From the NCBI GenBank assembly GCA_039720395.1, contig CM077833.1, positions 24,388,271 through 24,452,270 of the forward strand: a stretch of DNA of 64,000 nucleotides, in the 5' to 3' direction. A program made the position numbers and the translations under genes. Positions 24,251-37,360 of the stretch are shown here, one piece after another (position 1 is the first letter of the stretch; every line of letters starts with the position of its first letter). The notes below the pieces were generated by a model, which searched no databases, was not told the origin of the DNA, and saw nothing but the letters and a program-made list of their open reading frames with translations. The DNA is from Liquidambar formosana (Eukaryota; Streptophyta; Magnoliopsida; Saxifragales; Altingiaceae).

Positions 24251-27200
24251 TGTGTAGACACCCCATTTTGTACCAGTTATCATCTTAAGTCCCGTGACCC
24301 TGATGATGAGTTTAGTGTGGTTATTTACGAATTATCCTTTAAGAATTAGTGCAAATCACAGCATGAGATTTTTGGTTAAAATGAAAAGAAAATTATTTTA
24401 TTAAATTAGTCATTTTTATCATGTCACTAACACGTATACGTATGTGATAAGTGTGTACGCACATACGATATGTTGCGACTTTAATAATGCTCCCAAGTGT
24501 AGGATGTCGCGAAATAATAAATTCTCGGTAAGTCCGAGGTCGAACCACAGGGAAGGGGAATAATTAACAGAGAAGATTGAGAAAATATTTTAGAAATTTA
24601 GTTGCTTGATTGCAAAGAATTAATTTGATTGAAAACAATAAGTTAAAAGCACTAAGGTTCAAAGGTCCACTCACAACAAATATTAGATATTTGCTAACGA
24701 CTCAATTTTATAACTCAACTGAGATTCATACGAAGGATGATCCCAGTCGGATGATATAACAATTAATTTTATTCAAAACGATTCTAAAAATATGGATTCA
24801 TAAGGTTGATTGATTTAATGCATGAAAAAACTAGTAATTTAATTCGCTGGGAATTCTAAGTATTCACCGTACCCGGAGTTAACGATAAATAAAAGAATTA
24901 TATAGAATAAATACTTTGCAAAATAATCAAAATCAATCAAAACTATGAAAGCTTACATTAAATCCATGAAAGAGTCATTAAACAAATACCAAACAATTGT
25001 TGTGGCTTCACTCCTAACCTTAGTAAAAAGTTTAGCTACTCATGATAATTGAAAACTAGAAAACTAAAGAAAGGTAGAAGAAAAAGAACGAGAGGTGGTC
25101 ATAGAAGAGAGGAGGAGAAGTAATATATATAGGTGCAACCGCCTTTTCCTTTCCATGTGCTCTTAGGGTTTCTAAGAGAAAGAGGAGAAAAATTAGGAAA
25201 CAAATTGGGAATCCCGGTTTTTTTTAGCAAGGCTAACTTGTAACCCGTTTTTGACCTACTAAACCTCAAAATCATGAAGTATTCGTGAAATACAATATTG
25301 TTGGGCTTCAAATCAGCTTTCCAGGGACACCAATTTCGTATAAATTGGACTTCGGAGTCAAAATTTATGGCCAAAATACGGTAACTGCTCCAAACTTCCT
25401 TTTTAATCTTCTTTCCAACTTTGGGGTTGCCAATTTCTTTGCTAAAATCTTCTAAAATTAATGCACTTCACCCTTGCAAAGCTTCCATATAGTTCAAAAT
25501 AAATTTAGAATGCTTGACTATAGGAAATTGTCTTCCTGCAAAAATAAAACACACATTAATACACCACTTTAAGTATAAGAACATGTATCAAGAAAGCTCA
25601 TGTGTAATGTGTAAAATGTGGAATTAAGTGCCAAATAAATGTGATAATGCCTACTAAAAGTACAACATTAATGCAATTTTAAGCTATTATTACTATACAT
25701 ATACATGCGTGTTAGCGGTTACTCTCCTAATTTTTAGAAAAGATAATTTCCCTTTCCTATTCAAATTAGAAGACTTTTATCATATTAAAATATCCTTTGA
25801 TTATTCTCCAAGAAACCTAGTCTATAAAGGAAAGGAAAACCCTAGTTTTCAGATATAAATACTCTTTTAATGTCTTAGAGAAGGAGGAGGAAAATAAGGT
25901 TTTCAAAAGTGAAATTCGTCATAATTTAGAAACAATTTTCCTAAAAACCAGCGAGCGTATTTCAATCATAACTTTTGAGTCAAAAGTCAGAACTTGATGA
26001 AATTGATCTTTTTTAGAAAGATAATTTAATTTTCTACAACTTTGTATTTTACGAATTTTGTCCAATTCCAACGTTTTCATACCCAAAAACTCGATTAAAT
26101 TTCTGCTGTTGCAAAGCAAAATCAATTTTCTTTTCTCTTATTATCTTTTGTTTTCTATTTCTTTTCAATGTTGAGTGAGTTTTGATCTTTTTTTTGTGAT
26201 AACACTTTGACGAAAAGGATTCGTGTTGGTTTGATTCAATCCAAAGAACTGAGGGGCCACGTACGAACAATTACAAAGTCAGTAAATTTGGTTTTCTTTA
26301 GCTTTTTATTCTAATTCTTCTTTTATTATTTTATTTTTGTCTAAGGCATGATTAGCATGATTTAGGTTTAGTTTATATTCGTATTTATTTTTTTGTATAT
26401 TTTATTTTATTAAGGATGCATGATGTACATTAATCTAAGGCCTTTGTGATTCTGTATGATATGCCGATAGGGTGCGTATGCACCTATCCCAAGTGCATAC
26501 GCATTCCCTTGTAGGCAGAAAGTTTATTTCCTACTATTTTTGTCTTCTATTTCGTTTTCCCCCTTATGTGATTGAATTGGATAAAATGCCTATTAGGTGC
26601 GTACGTACCCATCAGTTATGCGTACGCACCTTACCTCGACAAACAGATTGTTGGCTTATTCATATCTTTTGTTTCTGGTTGGTTGATACCTCTTATTTAT
26701 TTGTATATTCTGATCTATTCTTTCTGATATATTTTTTAATCTCTGTTTTATTTTATTTATTCATTTTTTTGGTCATTATGTGTGCTATTATATTATTGCA
26801 TGATCTAGGGTGGAATTTAATTGAATGCTTAATTAACTAAAGCCAATAATTATGTGTGGGGGCCGGTTTCGACTAGGTATTGTTGGGTGCCTTAGACCTT
26901 CCCAGTGATGTACCCTAACTCCGAACCCTCTCTAGTTATGACGAGTTAGACTTTGCTAGGATTCAAGTTAGTTCCCAAGTCAAATTAGATGAGACTTCTT
27001 TCTGCGCTAGCCCTCCTGGTTAGTGGCGTACTCCCGAGCCATGTGGTTTAGGACGTGGTGCTCACAACATGACGCAGTTATATGAGTTATGAATAGTACC
27101 CTAATCCTACATACACCAAACTTTGTCGTCTTCCTTGCACCTCCCTCCATTACAGCCTCTGACTTAAGCTTTGGAGAGGGCTTGGCCAAACCCACCTCGG

Positions 27201-27293
27201 TCTACTTCTGACCCTGTTTCTAGCTTGTGGTTACAGGTTAATCGAAGGAATCAGCTTCAATCTTCTCAGTAGTGTTCGTGGTCCAAATTTAGA
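24251..27293 (+). mobile_element. LTR-like retrotransposon sequence with a nested insertion
   Basis: It begins with TGTAGACACCCCATTTTGTA (24253), a start seen in many plant gypsy LTRs. The text near 26880-27290 (TAGTGGCGTACTCCCGAGCC, then TCGTGGTCCAAATTTAGACC) is typical of the late part of such LTRs. A different repeat, starting about 24470 (GCTCCCAAGTGTAGGATGTC) and ending about 25690, interrupts it. Motifs such as GTGCGTACG recur on both sides of the interruption. I could not find a convincing target duplication, and the right edge coincides with the left edge of the tandem duplication. Confidence 0.5.
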
Positions 27294-28487
27294 CCCACAC
27301 ATATATCATTTTAAATATGCCTATTTTTATTTGTGTGAGGCTGTGAGCAAAGCAAAATGATTTTTGTTATTTTGTATTGAGTAAAGCTTTGATTTGAATT
27401 ACTGAATATTTGAAAATATGTTTAGCCAAATTGATTTGTATTTGAATTCCGATTATATTTACAATTCTAGTTTGATTATCCAATGTCTAGCCTTAGTACT
27501 GGTGTTTGGTTCCTATGGGTTCCAATGCTTTGGCCCGGGATAATATTGAACTTTTGTACCAATGCTTTATTTAAAGTCTTCACTTAACAAGAACACCATT
27601 TGGACCTTCGATCAATTTATCTGAGTTATTTGTATGGCTAGCTTGTTCTAAAACAACTCGTAATTTGTTATTGATATGAAATTCTGAAACTTCTGAAAAT
27701 TGGCATTTCCTTCTGAAAATTTGTTGGCAAATATTTAATCGTGATCAAAGAGCATAGTCATTTATTGAAATTGATTTTTTTAGAAATTCGTGCAATTAGC
27801 TTGGTTTATTTTCTGTATGATATACTCACTCTTACAATAAATTTTTTACATGACTAATTAGTTATAATACTTGGTCGGGGTGTGGTGGAAGCATAAAGCG
27901 CATTGATGTAGAAGTTATTGGATTTATGGTTTATTAATTATTAGTAGTAGTTCTGCACTAATTTCTTTTCCTTTACCGGACGTAGAGCCACTAAGAGCTC
28001 GCAAACCGAGTCAGGCGTAGGTGCCAAATTCGAAAAGTCGAGTCTCGATTGAAATCGCCCTTTCCTATTAAGCTAAGATGGCCCAACCCAAGGGTTATTA
28101 AAGTATCAGGCCTAGCAGGGCACTCGAGGGCCACTCTCTGTCTGGTCCGAGAAAACCTTCGCATGCCTCCATTACCTTTTGGGAGGCCGACGCCTTATTG
28201 AAACTGTCTACGTGAAACTGTTTCTATGGGAGAATTACTTGACTTATTTAAGATATTAATTATTTAAGTTTATAGTTATGAGATTTAAAGTATATAAGAT
28301 TTCAATTATTTTAGTTATTGTAGGTGATTGTGACATTATTGAATATTTGGAGATTATTAGCACTTTGATTTATTTTATTTTTGAATTTTTGCTGTGGATA
28401 GAAGGATATTTTTTGAACACATGTATTGCTGGATTTGGATTTTAAGTCGTGCCTCTGGATTGGATTACTCAGGTTTGGAGCGTGACA
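27294..28487 (+). mobile_element. LTR 3' fragment (copy 1)
   Basis: Non-coding sequence with the character of a plant LTR. It contains TTTACCGGACGTAGAGCCAC and CTGTCTGGTCCGAG and ends TTTGGAGCGTGACA, the same type of end as the solo LTR at 45025. Its 5' part is missing because the duplication edge cuts it. Confidence 0.5.
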
Positions 28488-28849
28488 ATGTAAGATAGAG
28501 AGGAGGAAGAAAGAAAATAGAGCTCCATGGTGAAAGGCAAACGGCCATCTCTCTTCAACAAACTCGGATCATTTTATAATCACTTTGCCATGACTACATC
28601 TATCACTTGGCTTTAGCATTTTACCAACAAAAAAGACCGATACCTTTAGCATGTTCCCAACCAAAAAAAAAGACCGACTTGATTGATGATGTGTATCCAT
28701 AGATTGTAGTATTTTCTTCAGGATGATTTCCAGTCGTTGACTTACCCTTTTTGAAGTAAATAGATCTAGTGGATATGCATAACCAAGAAAACTGAATTCA
28801 CGTGTGTAGGTCCATCCAAATCAAAACTACTTATTCATTTTTTCTTTTG
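28488..28849. other. Spacer, no gene seen
   Basis: Short AT-rich sequence between the LTR fragment and the LINE tail; it is also present in copy 2 (45158-45500). Nothing recognisable. Confidence 0.4.
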
Positions 28850-29640
28850 ATAAAGGTAATTTTATTCACACAAAAAAAAAGCCAAGACCCATGTACAAAA
28901 GTATACCAATGCAACTAAAAGAGAAGGCTATAAAGCCAAAGAGTCAAAAAAGATTTGGGAGTTCATCCGGTCTTCAAAAAACTCCGGGTTACTCCAGCAA
29001 AAAAGCAACCCTATACAAGTGTGTTCTTTAACTATTCAGCAGCAGTGGACTCAAGATCTTCAAAAGTCCTTTTGTTTCTTTCCCACCATAAAGACTAGAA
29101 GATAGCATAAGGGACTTTCCTCCACACTTCCCGCCCCCTCTTATTAGTACTCCTACATCTCTACGAGGCCAGCACTTGGTGAACAGTTGCAGATTGAACC
29201 CAATGCATATCAAAAATGGCCAAGCAGCTTGTCCAAAGCTCAGTTACTGTCTAGACCCTGGGCAGCAGGGAAGGAAATACCTATAGGGGGGGATAAACTC
29301 CTATACAACGACTTTATTGAGAATTCCCCAATAGAATTTATCCCCCATATAACAGCATCTTCAGTTTCCCTTTCTATTTTGGCATCATATAAGCTGTGCA
29401 AAAAATAGCTCAGATCCTTCAATCTCCCAATCTTGCATATTTCTAATGAAAACAACATTCCAAAAGGGGGTGTCCCCAGCCCAAATCAAAAAATCTGATA
29501 CCCATCCCTCTTTTCTTAGAGCTAAATTGTAAATGAAAAGGAAAGTCTCAAGTAAAGTGCTGTTCCCACACCATTTATCTGTCCAGAACTCAACTCTTTC
29601 ACCATTACCAATTTTGAATTTTATCTTTCTCGCAAACTAA
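28850..29640 (-). mobile_element. LINE 3' fragment (copy 1)
   Basis: On the minus strand the sequence ends AATAAAATTACC...TTATCAAAAG-like, the tail of a LINE. Just upstream it encodes a degraded zf-RVT/C-terminal segment (FNLQLFTKCWPRRDVGVLIR in one frame, IFWSLWRERNKRTFEDLES in another). About 180 bp present in copy 2 are missing here. Non-functional. Confidence 0.7.
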
Positions 29641-29682
29641 ACTACGTATTCATGTGATGATGGTTCCAAATATCTGTAATAG

Positions 29683-29696
<14 letters not shown>

Positions 29697-29718
<22 letters not shown>

Positions 29719-29763
29719 TTAGGGAGGGAACTGCCCCTATATATATACAGTTCCCTCCCTAAG
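29697..29763. repeat. (TA)/(CA) microsatellite and perfect 16-bp inverted repeat
   Basis: A TATATA...ACACAC run is followed by CTTAGGGAGGGAACTG (29718-29733) and its exact reverse complement CAGTTCCCTCCCTAAG (29748-29763), with a 14-base spacer. In copy 2 (about 46539-46578) the left arm is eroded to CTTAGGGAGATATA. It may be a very short MITE remnant or a structured 3' region of the neighbouring DUF6598 gene. Confidence 0.75.
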
Positions 29764-29981
29764 TGCACAAACACACTGGTGGATGAGTGGATCTCTTAGC
29801 ATGCATGCATTTCTATTTGTGCATGGGACATAATTATATAATCCTGCTTAATAAGCAAAACAGATAACGAATAGTTACAATACAAATCCTAAGTCGTCCA
29901 CGAACTAATTATTAGAAATTTTAAATTTTACCCAAAGAAAAAAAGGTTGTTTAACGCAAGAACTACCTATTCATACTTATC

Positions 29982-31443
29982 TCAAATAAACCAAGTGACC
30001 TTCACTCTGATCTCCCCATACTTGCCAGAAATATTCTTCTCGGCTGTACCGGAAAGTTGAGCTGGAAACTCTGCAATGCCCTCAGCAATCGCCTTGTTAG
30101 AAGAGTCCAACAGATTCGCCTCAACTATAAGGGAAGAGTCGAATGGCACGGCCACTAAGGATCTTGACAACGGAATGAGCTGCCCAGGCCTCCCAATTAT
30201 GGCCTCACGTGATGTCTTACGGAAGAGCACAATTTCAGCAATGTCATCCACAAATTTACTATTGCGAGCAGTTAACCCTCCATAAAGCTTGGCAGGGTTT
30301 TCCTCATCTCCATTTATGAGCATAAACTCCAGGGTGGCCTCGACCGCATCACCAAACACTACATAGTTCAATATCACCCCACCAAACAAACCCCAACAAT
30401 CTTGGAACAAGAGTTTGTCAAAGCCCCCGCTGTCGCTTAAAAACCGCCACGTAAATTGTCTACTGATAACTTCATCGTCCAAAATCCAATTACTGTACTC
30501 ATATGTGAGAGCCACATCGATGATAAAGGAATCATAAATTTCCATGGATTTAGCTGATCGAGTCAGCAAAGCAATATCGCCGGTCCTTATGGATTCAGAA
30601 TTCTCCCTATTTCGGTTGTAGATGTGTTGAAAATCATCAAATGGGTTCAAAACTTTGACTTCCCCGTAGAGACAGACTCGATACTCTGCATTTGTGTTAA
30701 TTATCTGCATCGAGAAGACTTCCAACATTTGCTTTCCCTGGATGAAAAGTGGCCATGATGCAACTATGTCCTCACGCAGAGGACTTTGCTGGCCATCGTC
30801 AACAACATCCTCGCGCAAAGGACTTGGCTGTCCATCATCAACGACATCCTCGCACAGAGGACTTAGTTGCCCATCATCAACATTGGTCGTGTTCCCCAAC
30901 TCATGCTCGATCCTCAGTGTGATTGTACAATCGTCAGTTTGCAATTGGATGTCTAATCTTCGAGTGGGTAGATTCTCCTGAGGGGGAAATACGAAAAGAA
31001 AAGAAAATAAAAAATAATATAGGAGGGAATGCCTATATACACAGAAGAAAAAACCTTACATGCTGTCCATCTACTTGCCTATATACTCCTAAATTTGTTT
31101 ATTTACTGCTTATTATCGTGTTAATTTCTTACTTCATTGTCCTATCAGGTTGTTCATTTCATCCATTTGGTAAGAACAATCAACATCAAATGTCAGCGAA
31201 CTGGTAGATGGACATAGATTTACCACCACCAAAAAGAAAAGGCAAATCAAACCCTTCCATGTATAGTTCTATGTCTCTTCTCTCTCAGTGAGAGCGAGAG
31301 AAGCACAGATAACGTGCAGGGGTTTCAGATCTAGGGCCTGTAATCCTGATCTAGGGTTCTCCTAAATTAAAATAACCTATAATCTCGATCTAATCAGTTG
31401 AAAGAGGAGTCAGATAACGATTTACCGATCTAGAGTTCTCCAT
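29982..31443 (-). CDS. DUF6598-type protein, copy 1
   Basis: The function of this family is not known; such domains are best known from grasses. Two exons are proposed. Exon 1 is 31426-31443 (MENSRS) and exon 2 is 29982-30977, starting after TTTCCCCCTCAG, giving 337 residues. The short first exon is inferred from a GTAAAT donor in the right phase, and it is identical in the second copy. Three 13-residue tandem repeats (VDDGQxSPLxEDV) occupy about residues 40-78. The conserved domain then runs from MLEVFSMQIINTNAEYRVCL through FNRNR-like YNRNRENSES and AVEATLEFML to LVAVPFDSSL and the terminal GEIRVKVTWFI. No signal peptide or membrane segment is seen. The gene lies upstream of, and opposite to, the peptide genes. 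It differs from copy 2 at about 13 of 246 domain residues, and both frames are intact. Confidence 0.8.
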
Positions 31444-34400
31444 CCTCGTTCTCAGATCTAGGCCTCGAAGCTGACATATTCGAAGATAAGGTGTTAGGGT
31501 TCTCCCATCTCCATCTCGATCCTCTCGTTTTCAGATATAGGGCTGGAGAGGGAGAGAAAAAGAAAGAAAGGAAAAAGATTAAAAAAAAAAATGAAAGAGA
31601 GAGAGAGAGAAGAAGGAAGGGTCGAATCTGGGTGCAGTAATGGAGGCGTCGTCCTCCCAAACTAATACTCCGAAGTCCGTACTATTTCAATAGGGTTTGC
31701 AGTCGCCTGTGCTGAGATCGATTGCCGTTATCGGATAAGTGTTTTAACGATTTGAATTAAAATATTAAAAAGTTTTTATTGAAATTATCAAAATACCTTG
31801 ACACGTTATTTTAATCAAAATCGTCAAAACACCATCCAATGGTTGCAAATAATTCAATAAGTTTTTTAAACTCAATACAAATCCAAACTCATTTTAAGAA
31901 GGGAAATTACACACGCAATCTTTATTATTACACAGGCCTTCCTACTTTTGGAAATTACACTCCTCCCCTTCCAGCATGAATCCACAATTAGATTTAGACC
32001 TCCCCATCACATGGCTGGTATCGAACACTTTGGGGCTACAATTCAAGTCGAGTCAGGTTGCTTACTAGGGAAATTAGAATTGAATCGAATTAAATCGACT
32101 CTCCATAATTGGATACAGGATCATATCAAACTTGTAATATAATCAAACTAAGTTGAACCAGTAAGAATTGACAAATGGCATCTCATAATATAATTATATA
32201 TTTATATATTTAATTAATAATTTTTTAATAGATCAGTTCTTCAATTTTGGTTTAATTTGATTCTAAAACTCCCTTGAACCAAGAATCGAACCTATGGAAG
32301 CCGGCTTGCGAGACTCACATGGATAGTTTGCCAAACCCTTGTTTGATCCTTTATGACAATTCTCAAATATCAACTCATGTAAATGCACTTAGCAAACTCT
32401 TTTTCTAAATCACCATGTCGTGCCCACAAATTTACTTGAGTTTTATATAGAATGTCACATAATTAAAACATTCTATCTTTTTACTAAGAATGATGAATTT
32501 TTGTTGATCACTCATTTGTCTCCATACATGTTTCACTATAACCAAAATAACACCTTTTTAAGTTTCCCAGTTATTGTGATAAAACTTTAATTCCTCGTGC
32601 ACAAAACATTCATGGTATCCTAGGTTAAATGATTACTTCATTCAGTAAGACTGGTCACATTTAGTGTATATGTGAGCATCATGTTTTAAATCACGCGATT
32701 CGAGGATATGCTAACTAGTCTATGTTCATTGGGCCTCAATTAATCCAGCCTAGGCCTTTGATCGGCTCATGTCATTTGCCTCGCTTATGCTTGATTTGGA
32801 CCCTAATATGGCTACTCGGGCTCGCTTTCATTTATGGCTTGGACGGTCAGTCCAAGAACATTACACCATGAAATCTGTACAAGTGGGAAGCCCTGTGTGT
32901 TGAATCGGAAGATGCAGAATGAAAGGGTACCTTTTTCTTAAGCCTACAATTAACTTTTATTGTCACACATTGATTGTTCACTTATGAAATACAATACGGT
33001 ATTACAATATATTTAGAATCCACAAAACACAATTAAGGGTCTGTTTGTTTAGAACCCTTATCATTGAAATCTCATCCAATTTCATTATAATTCTCCTTCT
33101 GGCTAAATAGACGTGTCCTTATAATAGAAAATTTTTTATTTTGTGCTATCCTGTGTTACCACGTGAGGAGTGCTGCACATCCACATATTGTCAAATAAAG
33201 GAAGCGTGTGGAACCTACTCAGCTGTCGTTTCTCCTATGAATTGACCATCCCTATTGTGAGGAAGACATCCCCATATAAAAATCAAGTAAAATTAAGTAG
33301 AAGGGAGATCGAATATGCCTATTTTATTTTTTTATTACTACATCAGAAGGAAAAAAAAATGCCTATTTTTTAGAACGGAAGGGAATCTATTTTTATTTCT
33401 ATTTTTTTAATTGATAGGCAACAAAAAATTTATTAAAATTAAGAAGAGAAGGGGGGGAATCGAATTGTAATTCTCCCTTTTATCGTATTGAGAAAGGTTG
33501 GGTCATGCGCATGAATATTGGACCTGCGAGGTTTATGAAGTCTTTATGCATGTCTTCAACAAAATACAAAAAATCATTCTCACGGAGGATTCATAATATA
33601 AAATTTGTTAAACCTTGAGGTCGAGGTCCGTAATGAGCAGCACTGGGGATTATTGTCATGAACAAGTATGTATGTATCCAGCCATTAGTGTTTTTAGGTA
33701 AGATGTTATGACTCAAATGATATGTACGAGGGAGCGCCTGCGATTCCCCTACTTTGCATCCCATTTAGGTCCCTTCTGTAATCGATTTACAGCGGATATG
33801 ATGCTACTATCGATGGTTATGCCCAGATGGAGAATTAAACCAATCTGATGGCCCCCTCCTATCCTTTTTTTAAGAATATGTTTCACATAGCAACTAAATG
33901 AACACACTGGCACACTTTTGTAGCATGTGCATGTTTTCAACATAAAGAGAGATGATGACACGATTGATATTTAATTGCACCAAAAAAACAGTTAGGGACC
34001 GGAAGCCATTCCCATAATTCACTATTGTCAGCATTCTACAGAGGTGGAGACTTTAATAATTCTCTCGCCTTTGTTTGTCATTCATGTCTCTAATTTATAT
34101 AGATATATAGAGAACAAAAATTTCAACATCACTGGATAGTCGTTTTTCTCGAAAGAGAATCTTGTAGCCACCTATGTTGGATAGTCATTTTCGTTATATG
34201 TTAATAAGTCAGAAACTGGACTTTCAGCCAGCTGGGAACATTTAATATATAGCATGTAAAATCCATTAAAACTCGACGTAAATCATGCATTGTGGCTAGC
34301 CAAGACGTCTCTCAATCTTCATGCAGACATGATTAAATCATTTTCAATTGATTGCCTAAGCAAACAACCCTCCACTCAATGGATTTTTATTTTTATTTTT

Positions 34401-35274
34401 ATTTATTTTATTGTGGGGCCTCGAACTTAGAACATTGGGTGTTGCTAACATAAATTTATATTTGGGAAATTAAAGTTTCACCACCTCAACTTTCATTTCC
34501 AAACATTTTGCATTCGCTTATATATGTTCGTGAAAATATACTACTTTGACAATCAACCGTTCGCTTTTTTGATGGAATCAAAGTGTTTGAAATCAAAATA
34601 GAGGGGTGTAAATTGTTTTCAAATAAAAATTGAAGAAGTGAAACTATAATTTGCTCTTTATATTTTAACCTCCGGCCAATTTAGCTAATTAAAATTCAAA
34701 GTAAGGCCCAAATTGTGATATATGTAACTCATTAAACAAGTCAAACGATGACCATATGATCATTTTTCTGACATTCCCCCAAACTCACCCTTTCCACTCC
34801 TCCCCCCAAAAAAATAAATACACATTAAAAAAAAAAAAAGGAAAATCGAATATTTTATAACTTACCTAGCTAAAATTGTTGCATTCAATAAATCCATCCC
34901 AGAAAGATCCAATATAATAGTAATCCGATCACATGGGACAGAATACAGACTCTTAATTCGATGTAGGGAGGGATTAACTGGAATAATATAAAGTTCTATT
35001 GGATCATATATGATCATTACGAATAATACTTAGGATTCCATTGATAAAGACTTTTGATTTCTTTAGTTAAAATGCAATATATGATTGCTCCATCAAATGA
35101 AGGCCGGTAAGTCAATGTGTTTTCTTCATCAAACTCCCTACTTTGTCCACTCTAGCTTGCATAATTGCCTTCCATTAATAAATAGCAGAATTTCATTCAA
35201 ACTCTGGCACATTGTTCTCTCTAGTTTTCACCCTCCTTGCCCAATATCCATATCTCTAAAGCTAAACTGCATAG
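31444..35274. other. Spacer in copy 1, no gene supported
   Basis: This holds the DUF6598 promoter (about 31450-31750, pyrimidine/purine-rich), then AT-rich repeats. Near 33410, TTTTTTAATTGATAGGCAACAAAAAATTTATT resembles the reversed 3' tail of a LINE and recurs near 50875 and, in variant form, near 63412. No coding sequence was accepted. The last 150 bp before 35275 are the promoter of peptide gene A1. Confidence 0.4.
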
Positions 35275-35475
35275 ATGGAGAAGAAGACGATCGGGTGCAA
35301 CAAGTTTAGGTCACCCACGTGTGATCTAGAGCCTAAAAAGATGGACAGCAAGTGCAGGGTGCCCCCAGTTAGAGGAAACATCAAGCGTCGTATCTTCAGT
35401 AGTTTATTCAATGGGCTTAAAATCACAACCCGAAAGACAGTTCGTTTTCTTTTTCGAGACTGTAGAGAACCCTAG
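35275..35475 (+). CDS. Small basic peptide A1 (PPVRG family, 66 aa)
   Basis: An intronless ORF encodes 66 residues starting MEKKTIGCNKFR. A central core KCRVPPVRGNIKRRIFSSLF (about residues 29-48) is followed by a basic stretch (ITTRKTVRFLFRDC) ending REP. There is no signal peptide and no membrane segment. The same core recurs in B, C and the second copies. The A2 copy differs at nine bases; the changes inside PPVRGNIKRR are synonymous and the frame stays open. The upstream region shares TCTCTAGTT-TCACCCTCCTTGC with gene C, so promoter and ORF were duplicated together. I do not know its function. From memory, short uncharacterised plant proteins with a PPxRGxIK-like core exist, which I could not check. 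Confidence 0.72.
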   Translation: MEKKTIGCNKFRSPTCDLEPKKMDSKCRVPPVRGNIKRRIFSSLFNGLKITTRKTVRFLFRDCREP

Positions 35476-36952
35476 CCCATGTCATGGCAGTTGAGCAGTA
35501 CAAATAGTAGCTATATGCACATTCCTCCGTCCCTTGTAAGATCAAATATTCATCTAATGTTGGCGTTGTGTTTTGGTTTGTAGTTATCAAATATTACTTG
35601 TAAGATTGAGTCACCTTCTTATAAAGTTAACTTAAGGTAACTTTACATTAAATCACTTTTTAAAACTCTACTTTTAATTTGAATTTTACAGAGCCAACCT
35701 TTGGATTAGATATCTTTCATTTGAAAATCATGCATGACAAAAATTAAGTTAATCAGAGATTAAAGGTTCTTTCATCCATAAATGTCTAATGGTTGGTTTT
35801 AGAAAATATGAGTCACAAATAAAGTTTTGGAAGGTAATCTAATGTAAAGTTACGTTAAATTAACCTCATAAGGAGGGGACATACTTTTACTTGTAATATT
35901 TTTCCGTTATCACACAAGTACGTAATACTTATGACTAGAAGTATATGGGTGTATGTGGGCTTTGTGCTTGAAATGTCATATTTTTTGTTTAATTAACTCT
36001 TCTGAGGTTTGGGTACGTGTTGCAAGTCGAATTGGGGTAGTGGTCAAAGGTGTAGGGTACGTGTTGTTTCATTAATGGGGTTTGTATTTATGTAAGCTCT
36101 GTTGTATTTTTTATCAGTTGGGTGTAATATGTTATCTAACTATGATGAATTATCTTACATTTGCTGCTCACCAAAAAAATAAAATAAAATATTACTTGTA
36201 ATAATTTTAGTTACGATGCATTTATCTTCTTCAACAAAGACGCATATACCTTTTTTCGCATTTTCAACATGGTATTGATGCCCCTGATAATTGCACCCTC
36301 CATTTTTTTTCCCCCTTTGGCTGGGGTGGCAGATTATGTACAATATGTTTTGGGAGTTCATATGCGGATGTTGCATGTGACTATGTGCGGCCCTTCAGCT
36401 AGGCAGAAGCTGGGTTGTTGGTTCTTGGCTGTCTTTGGAGGGGGTTTAATATTGGGGGATCATGGAATTACAGATTGGTTTGGCTATAGGCAAATAATTA
36501 CCAATGTGGAGCTCTAGTATAATTCTTAAAATCCCAACCCAAAAAAGGGAAAAAAGAAATAGAACTATATAATTAATATCTATCTATCTATCTATCTATC
36601 TATACTATATAGATATATACTACATATAAAAGTCTATATTTTAGAAAAACTTTTGATTGTCTATTACACTCTTATTTTAAATTTAAAATACTTGTTTACT
36701 CTCATATTCAACCAATTAAGAATGTTTATTTTCCAGCAAAAAAAAAAAAAAAAAGGAGAAAAAAAAGATAATGACGTTTATTTCATGAATTCTACACATC
36801 TTAGTTTCACTACTATGCCTCTTAACTAACTTCTTATTCCTCTTATGACTTATAGTCATAGAATGAATTTTGACCTATTATATTAAGCGTCCATTCTAAT
36901 AACTTAAATTAACAAAAAGTAACAAATAATTAGATTTTCATATTTTACGGAA

Positions 36953-37003
<51 letters not shown>

Positions 37004-37293
37004 ATTTATTAATTTTTTTTATATCTTTTATTATTTAAATTAATATTATTCACATGAAAAACACATTTGTGCCATATCTAGTAATTCTTAAAAGATGGAT
37101 ACATTTGGGTATGAGAATTACACGTAGACTTTCTTGGCATGAAATTGCTGACTGGGACAACAAATTAGCATCTTTTCTGCTTGAGTATTGACGCATGTCA
37201 ATAGTAAGTGATGAAAGTGGCACGAAGGTTCCTCTTACCCAATTTTTTGCATTTTATATACGAGCGACCCAAGTATATTTCGTAAAACACACA

Positions 37294-37328
<35 letters not shown>

Positions 37329-37360
37329 AGAGAGTCAAAGACATGCACACATAGAGATCG
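35476..37360. other. Spacer between peptide genes A1 and B1
   Basis: AT-rich sequence with an ATCT microsatellite near 36580-36602 and a long (TA)n run at about 36957-36999. An open stretch at 36269-36517 was not accepted as a gene. The last 180 bp carry the B1 promoter, including a (CT)n tract at about 37293-37326. Confidence 0.5.

Noticed and set aside
24251..28487. A single 4.2-kb LTR element
   Set aside because: TG...CA ends exist, but the flanking 5-mers (ACATG and ATGTA) do not match, and the duplication edge at 27294 cuts through, so the two parts are treated separately.
32000..32310. Possible small transposon with CGAGTCAGG and GGTTTAATTTGATT motifs
   Set aside because: Present in both copies without definable ends or target duplication; too decayed to call.
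36269..36517. 82-residue hydrophobic ORF in copy 1
   Set aside because: The frame is not kept in copy 2 and the sequence begins in a non-coding repeat; no start or promoter context.
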